Origin: Streptomyces resistomycificus
GTDB lineage: Bacteria; Actinomycetota; Actinomycetes; Streptomycetales; Streptomycetaceae
Assembly (NCBI RefSeq): GCF_001514265.1
Contig: NZ_KQ948990.1
Coordinates: 713,967 to 777,966 of the forward strand
Reading direction: 5' to 3'
Length of the DNA stretch: 64,000 bases
Below are positions 57,787 through 64,000 of this stretch, one piece after another. The stretch's first letter is position 1. Each line of letters opens with the position of its first letter. The position numbers were made by a program, and so were the translations under genes. Under the pieces are notes generated by a model that was given only the letters and a program-made list of their open reading frames with translations, was not told the origin of the DNA and did no database searches.

Positions 57787-58023
57787 GTGAGGAGTCTTTC
57801 TGGAGGCAGTGAGGACCACGGCTCGGCCAGGGAACCCGAGGAACTCGGAACACCGACGGAGTCCGAGCCTGCTGTGTGCGCCCGGTGCGGTGCCGCGGCC
57901 GCCGGACCGCAGCCCACCTGGACCTGCTCGGTGGAGAACGGCGTCCGCCAGTACTTCTGCGACGCCTGCTCCCGGGAGAACCTCAGGGCGATCGAAGGGC
58001 GGCTGGACTCCGACTGGTGGTGA
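57787..58023 (+). CDS. Small zinc-ribbon protein
   Basis: A 78-aa protein with two CxxC pairs (VCARCGAAAAG and YFCDACSREN), spaced as in a treble-clef or ribbon zinc site; the N-terminus is polar. The GTG start is supported by the leaderless -10 box. It converges with the AarF gene (36 bases between stops). Conserved among streptomycetes as far as I recall; function unknown. Nucleic-acid or protein binding is likely from the fold alone. Confidence 0.75.
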   Translation: MRSLSGGSEDHGSAREPEELGTPTESEPAVCARCGAAAAGPQPTWTCSVENGVRQYFCDACSRENLRAIEGRLDSDWW

Positions 58024-58059
58024 GACCTGAGACCTCCCGGAATCCTCCGCGCGCAAGCC

Positions 58060-59443
58060 TCACGCTTCAGCCGCGGATTCCTCCTCCAAGTCCTCCTCCA
58101 GGTTCTCCTCCGGGCGCTTCTCCGGGTCGAACCCCGGCAGCCACTCCTCCAGCTCCTCGCGAAGCCGCACCGTCGCGCCCAGCTGGCACAGCACGCCGAT
58201 CGTGCTCAGCGTCACCCGGTGGATGAGCAGATACGCCGGGGGCAGGTTGAGCTGCTTGGCCAGCTGGTAGGCCGGGGAGCGCGGATCGCCGATCCGGGCC
58301 GCCTGGCTGCGCATCCAGCCGCGGGTGAAGGTGAACTCCTCCGCCTGGGCCGGTTCGATGATCGGCAGGAGATAGTCGAGTACGGCATCCGGGTCCAGCT
58401 CTATGGACTCCTTGACGAACCCCTCCGTGCAGAGGAGCTCGTAGACGGCCTCCGCCTCGCCGTCGAGCGTCATCCGCAGTGACGTGCCGATCGGGGTCGG
58501 CAGACCACCGGGGAGGCGGTCCACCGTGCCGAAGTCCAGGACGCCGAGACGCCAGTCGCCTTCGCCGTCCGGGCAGCCGGGCAGCAGACGGAAGTTTCCC
58601 GGATGGGGGTCGGCGTGCAGCAGACCGGTCCGGGCCGGGCCGGAGAACAGGAAACGGGCCAGGAGCTGGCCGGCCCGGTCGCGCTGCTCCTGGGTGCCGT
58701 CGGAGATGACCTCCGAGAGCGGGACGCCGTCCATCCATTCCGTGATCAGGACCTGGTCGCACTGGTGGACCACGTCCGGCACGACGACGTCCGGGTCGTC
58801 CATGAACTCCTCGGCATGGGCCCTCTGAGCCTGAGCCTCCAGGCCGTAGTCGAGCTCCTCCGAGACCCGGTCGCGCAGCTCCGTGATGAGGGGCTTGACG
58901 TCGATGCCGGGGACCAGGGGCCCCAACAAACGGGCGAAACGTCCCAATTGGTTCAGGTCGGACAGGAGGGCCTCGCCGGCTCCGGGGTACTGCACCTTGA
59001 CCGCCACTTCGCGGCCGTCGCTCCACACCGCCCGGTGCACCTGACCGATCGACGCCGCCGCGGAGGGCTTTTCCTCGAACTCGAGGAACAGCTCACGCCA
59101 GTCCTCGCCGAGCCGCTCCTCCAGCACCGCGTGCACGGTGCGCGTGGGCATCGGGGGTGCCGCCTCCTGCAGCTTCGTCAGCGCCGCCCGGTAGGGGCCG
59201 GCGATCTCCTCGGGAAGCGCCGACTCGAAGACCGACAGGGCCTGGCCGAACTTCATCGCGCCGCCCTTGAGCTCGCCGAGCACCTTGAACAGCTGCTCGG
59301 CCGTGCGCTGTTGTACCTCGCGGCCGACCAGCTCGGCGGACTCGCCGACGATCCGTTTGCCGAGTCCCCAGGTCGCCCGTCCGGCGAAACCGAGCGGCAG
59401 CGCGGCGAGCTTGGCGGTACGGGTGACCGCCTTGCGGGGAAGA

Positions 59444-59451
<8 letters not shown>
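58060..59451 (-). CDS. ABC1/AarF/UbiB family atypical kinase
   Basis: A 463-aa protein kinase-like ATPase of the UbiB/ADCK family. The family signatures are present: the Ala-rich-loop and KxGQ region (KGGAMKFGQALSVFESALPEE, in parts), SAAASIGQVHRAVW, the ATP Lys in VAVKVQYPG, the catalytic loop LLHADPHPGNFRLL and the metal-binding LDFGTVDRLP. UbiB proteins support isoprenoid-quinone biosynthesis in other bacteria; the actinobacterial role is not settled. The ATG overlaps the end of the ThiF-like gene by 8 bases, so the two are coupled. The acidic C-terminal tail is low-complexity. Confidence 0.9.
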
Positions 59452-60889
<1,438 letters not shown>

Positions 60890-61121
60890 GACAGGCCCCC
60901 GTAGCCCTCGTAGACCATCCCCGTCCAGCCGGTGACGCTCGGTCGCAGCTCCGCCGGCCCAGCCAGCATGCCCGGGCCCGCCGCGGGGTGCCGAAAGTTG
61001 TCCACAAGCAGTGGGTATTCGTCGTACAAGTCAGTCGTACGAATCAAACACACGTGGGGGATCGGAACGCATCCGCCCCGGAGTCGGGACTTCCCCCGTG
61101 TGCAGCGGGTAACGTCGGGGC

Positions 61122-61712
61122 GTGCCCGCCGACCCCCTGCACCGCGCCGGAACACCACAGCGCAGCACGACGAGCCTGCCGCCGAGCGGCTCGGGGGCGA
61201 GCGCGATCGAGGTACGCAGGAGTTCCCGTCGACGTCGGACGGTCTCCGCGTACCGCGAGGGCGATCGCACCGTCGTACTGATCCCTGCCCGGATGTCCGA
61301 GGCCGAGGAGCAACGCTGGGTGAGCGTCATGCTCGACAAGCTGGCCGCACAGGAGAGCAAACGGGTCCTGGGCGACGCCGAGCTGGCTGAGCGGGCCGCA
61401 CGCCTGTCCAGCCAGTACTTCGACGGCCGTGCCCGGCCCTCCTCGGTGCGCTGGGTCACCAACCAGAACACCCGCTGGGGCTCGTGCACCCCTTCCGAGG
61501 GCAGCATCCGTCTGTCGCACCGGCTGCAGGGCATGCCCGAGTACGTCGTCGACTACGTCCTCCTGCACGAGCTCGCGCATCTGCTGGTGCCCGGTCACGG
61601 TCCCCGTTTCTGGCGGCTGTTGGAGGCGTATCCGCGCACCGAGCGGGCCCGGGGCTATCTGGAAGGGGTGGTCGCCGCCGAGCGGTTGCCCCACCTGCCG
61701 GGTACCGGCTGA
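61122..61712 (+). CDS. YgjP/SprT-like metallopeptidase (M48-type, DUF45)
   Basis: A 196-aa zinc metalloprotease of the YgjP-like family. The zinc motif is LLHELAHLLVPGHGPRFW (HExxH at about 151-155 and a third ligand His a few residues on), with the preceding family block TRWGSCTPSEGSIRLSHRLQ. There is no signal peptide. The GTG start is followed by a poorly conserved N-terminus; an internal start is possible. It is divergent from the ThiF-like gene (232-bp gap). The catalytic motif is intact; the substrate is unknown. Confidence 0.88.
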   Translation: MPADPLHRAGTPQRSTTSLPPSGSGASAIEVRRSSRRRRTVSAYREGDRTVVLIPARMSEAEEQRWVSVMLDKLAAQESKRVLGDAELAERAARLSSQYFDGRARPSSVRWVTNQNTRWGSCTPSEGSIRLSHRLQGMPEYVVDYVLLHELAHLLVPGHGPRFWRLLEAYPRTERARGYLEGVVAAERLPHLPGTG

Positions 61713-61856
61713 GCGTGCCCGTGGCCCGGTCGGGCCCGTACGGGGAGTCTCGTGCGGGATTTTGTACCGGATCTGTACCGACTTCCTCCGGTGTCCGAGA
61801 TTGCCGTTAGCCTGTCGCGACGCACTCGCATTCGGGATGGGGGACGGTCGTTACGC

Positions 61857-63455
61857 ATGGCCAGGGAATTCCAACGCGGCCACAAGGCCAAGATCAGTGA
61901 CCTCACCGCGGGCACGGACCTGTACGTAGGCGTACAGATCTCCGGCCCCGGGCTGACCTTCGACATCAGCTGCTTCGGGCTCGACGCCGACGAACGGCTC
62001 TCCGACGACCGGTACTTCGTCTTCTTCAACCAGCCGAAGTCCCCCGAGGAATCCATTCAGCTCCTGGGCTCGCAGGCGGGCGACACGGAGGCCTTCAGGG
62101 TCAGCCTCGACAAGATCCCGTCGCAGATCCAGAAGCTGTCGTTCACCGCGACGATCGACGGCGCCGGTCAGATGTCGCAGATCGCCCCCGGGTACGTCCG
62201 TATCGTCGCCGGCGGTGAGGAGGTGGCCCGGTACTCCTTCGACGGTGGCGAGTTCTCGACGGAACGCGCCGTCATGCTGGGTGACTTCTACCTGAAGGAC
62301 GTCTGGCGGTTCGCCGCCGTCGGGCAGGGCTTCGACGGCGGCCTCGACGCGCTGCTGAAGAACTTCGGCGGAGAGGTCGCCGAGGAAGAGCCCGCTCCGG
62401 CCGCCCCCGCGCCTTCCCAGGCTCCGGCGTTCGCACCCCCGCCCCAGGCCTCCCCCGCACCCGCGCCGGCGCCCGGCTTCGCAGCCCCCGCGCCGGCCCC
62501 CGCCCCCGCGGCCCCGTCCGTCCACACCGCGCCCACGATCGTCGGCACCACTCCGCCCGGCGGAGTCGGCACCCCGCCCGGAGTCCCGCCGCAGGCGCCC
62601 GCGCCGACCAGCCCGCAGATGTTCACGCCCCCCGGTGCGCCAGCCGGCCAGTTCGCGCCCCCCGGTGCGCCAGCCGGCCAGTTCACGCCCCCCGGGGCCC
62701 CCGCGGGCCAGTTCGCCCCTCCGGGTGCGCCCGCGGCCTTCCCGGGCCAGGCCCAGCCCTTCGCCGGGGCCACGGCGCTCGCGCCCGTGCCCCCGGAGGC
62801 GAACGTCCGTGTCGTTCTGACGAAGTACGCGGAAGCCCCCGTAGGGGACCGCTGGACGGAGCAGAACCCGCAGCTGGTGCGGGCCACCCTCACCAAGGGC
62901 GCCGCCATCCTCGCCAAGCAGGGCAGCATGGTCGCCTACCAGGGCGACATCGACTTCGCCCACAAGGGGTCCGGTCTGCTCGGCAAGCTCACCGGGGCGC
63001 TCACCGGCCAGGGCATGTCCCTCATGCGCTGCGCGGGTGACGGCGAGGTGTTCCTCGCCGACGAGGCCAGCCGGGTGTTCGTCATCCGCCTCCAGGGGGA
63101 GCAGCTCTACACCAGCGCCCAGGGCGTGCTCGCCTTCGACGAGGCCCTGGACACCGAGGTACGCCGCATCGAGGGCGCGGGTCTGCCGGGCGGCGGCCTG
63201 TTCAGCATGCTCTTCTCGGGCACCGGAGCGGTCGCCGTGAAGACACGCGGCGTGCCGGTCGTCATCCCCGTGGGCCCGGCCACCTATGTCGACGGGAACG
63301 CCGTCATCGCCTGGTCCGCCGGTGCGCAGGCCGTCACCACGACCGCGCTCAGGTTGCGCCGCTCCGGGTACTCCCGGCAGACCTCGGAGGCCGTGAACCT
63401 CCAGTTCCGCGGCGCACCCGGCAACTTCGTCGTCGTACAGCCCTTCGAGGTGTGA
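61857..63455 (+). CDS. TerD-domain protein fused to an AIM24-like C-terminal domain
   Basis: A 532-aa protein. Residues 1-175 are a TerD domain with its Ca2+-binding sequences (GLTFDISCFGLDADERLSDD and FNQPKSPEESIQLLG). Residues 180-320 are a Pro/Ala-rich linker with four 10-residue PPGAPAGQF repeats. Residues 325-532 are an AIM24 (TIGR00266) beta-sandwich (LTKGAAILAKQGSMVAYQG, MLFSGTGAVAVKTRG). TerD proteins are linked to tellurite and chemical-stress membrane complexes. The ATG at 61857 follows a GGGGGA-type ribosome site. The second AIM24 gene begins 5 bases after its stop. Confidence 0.9.
   Translation: MAREFQRGHKAKISDLTAGTDLYVGVQISGPGLTFDISCFGLDADERLSDDRYFVFFNQPKSPEESIQLLGSQAGDTEAFRVSLDKIPSQIQKLSFTATIDGAGQMSQIAPGYVRIVAGGEEVARYSFDGGEFSTERAVMLGDFYLKDVWRFAAVGQGFDGGLDALLKNFGGEVAEEEPAPAAPAPSQAPAFAPPPQASPAPAPAPGFAAPAPAPAPAAPSVHTAPTIVGTTPPGGVGTPPGVPPQAPAPTSPQMFTPPGAPAGQFAPPGAPAGQFTPPGAPAGQFAPPGAPAAFPGQAQPFAGATALAPVPPEANVRVVLTKYAEAPVGDRWTEQNPQLVRATLTKGAAILAKQGSMVAYQGDIDFAHKGSGLLGKLTGALTGQGMSLMRCAGDGEVFLADEASRVFVIRLQGEQLYTSAQGVLAFDEALDTEVRRIEGAGLPGGGLFSMLFSGTGAVAVKTRGVPVVIPVGPATYVDGNAVIAWSAGAQAVTTTALRLRRSGYSRQTSEAVNLQFRGAPGNFVVVQPFEV
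62628..62735. repeat. 30-bp coding repeat in the TerD-AIM24 linker
   Basis: Four copies of a CCCCCCGGTGCGCCAGCCGG-like unit encode the PPGAPAGQF linker repeats. Confidence 0.85.
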
Positions 63456-63460
63456 GGTTC

Positions 63461-64000
63461 ATGGACACCCAGACACTCAGCGCGCACCGCGCCGTTTCGA
63501 CCGGCGTCCGGATGAGCGTGCACAGCTCCAAGACGCTCAAGGTCACCATGGCCACCGGCCACGACCTGCTGGCCAAGGCCGGCTCGATGATCGCGTACGA
63601 CGGTTATGTGCAGTTCGACGGGGCACCCGCCAGCCTGCGCCGTTCGGCGGAGGAGATGGTCAGCGGTGAGGGCGGCAGGCTGATGCTCTGCCGCGGTGAC
63701 GGCGACCTCTACCTCGCCGACTACGGCGGCGACGTCCTCGTCCTCCACCTGAACGGGGAGGCCCTCTCCGTCAACGGTGCCACGCTGCTGGCCTGCGACG
63801 CCTCACTGGAGCTCACCATCGAGCCGGTCAAGGGTCTCGCCAAGCTGTCCGGCTCGGGCCTGACCAACCTCGTCATCCGGGGCACGGGCTGGGTCGCGCT
63901 GGTCAGCCGGGGCATTCCGATGGCCCTGGACTGCGCCGAACGGGAGACCTACGTCGACCCGGACGCGCTCATCGCCTGGACCACCGGCATGGACATGAAG
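63461..64000 (+). CDS. AIM24 family protein (3' end outside window)
   Basis: The first 180 residues of a stand-alone AIM24 protein: MDTQTLSAHRAVSTGV, then LKVTMATGHDLLAKAGSMIAY and LRGDGDLYLAD-like strands, the same fold as the C-terminal domain of its neighbour. The frame is open to the last base. The ATG is 5 bases after the upstream stop, so the two are co-translated. AIM24 domains come in small clusters in streptomycetes, and further copies may follow beyond the window. Function unknown; a membrane-associated multimer is a guess. Confidence 0.85.
   Translation, partial: MDTQTLSAHRAVSTGVRMSVHSSKTLKVTMATGHDLLAKAGSMIAYDGYVQFDGAPASLRRSAEEMVSGEGGRLMLCRGDGDLYLADYGGDVLVLHLNGEALSVNGATLLACDASLELTIEPVKGLAKLSGSGLTNLVIRGTGWVALVSRGIPMALDCAERETYVDPDALIAWTTGMDMK

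Overview
The window is very GC-rich, strongly GC3-biased DNA with short intergenic gaps and frequent GTG starts. It carries genes typical of streptomycetes: a WhiB-like regulator with an AT-hook, an AdnA/AdnB pair, a mycoredoxin, DUF3152 and DUF3107 proteins, and paired Slp-type exported peptidases. It is a Streptomyces core-chromosome segment, and its gene order resembles what I remember of the S. coelicolor region ending near wblC. I found no tRNA, rRNA, CRISPR array, phage or insertion sequence.

Layout. (1) 1-7338: envelope and ion genes: the 3' part of an HtrA/DegP protease, tatB, a conserved protein, then leftward Mrp/ApbC, DUF1003 and MgtE-N/CBS genes, a lipoprotein and a small unknown. 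(2) 7362-15656: CorA, a SUFU-domain protein, an MFS exporter with an operator-like promoter, a zinc-ribbon protein, PHP phosphoesterase, MarC, a 50-aa unknown, a NYN-domain protein and a hydrolase. (3) 15838-24462: a DEAD-box helicase with a repetitive basic tail and an apparent CTG start, a ferritin-like protein, small proteins (one DUF3107), a TetR regulator, a hydrolase and a DUF3152 metalloprotease-like protein. (4) 24463-30118: an oligopeptide ABC transporter operon preceded by a leaderless 30-codon leader peptide and a terminator-like hairpin, which suggests attenuation. (5) 30360-35452: five tightly overlapping cistrons centred on a PelF-like GT4 glycosyltransferase, a polytopic membrane protein, a nucleotide-sugar epimerase and a spherulin-4-type glycosidase. 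This looks like an exopolysaccharide locus related to Pel but without recognisable pelG or pelD. (6) 35516-43480: moeZ with a SigR-type promoter, two paralogous Slp-like lipoprotein peptidases, a large pseudokinase-flippase fusion and an alkyltransferase-like DNA repair protein. (7) 43768-56296: DNA and redox maintenance: adnA, adnB, an M20 peptidase, nudC, mycoredoxin (SigR-type promoter) and uvrD2. (8) 56297-64000: wblC with a long leader containing a 105-codon uORF and an intrinsic terminator, then small proteins, an AarF/ABC1 kinase with a ThiF-like partner, a YgjP-type metalloprotease, a TerD-AIM24 fusion and the start of a second AIM24 gene.

Several parts fit together as stress physiology: SigR-type promoters at moeZ and the mycoredoxin, translation-coupled attenuation at wblC, and a DNA-repair block. 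At least six genes have a -10 hexamer 6-7 nt before the start codon, so they are probably transcribed without a leader. The least explained items are the Pel-like operon, the attenuator before the peptide transporter, the interleaved RNA pairings between corA and the SUFU gene, and the pseudokinase-flippase fusion.
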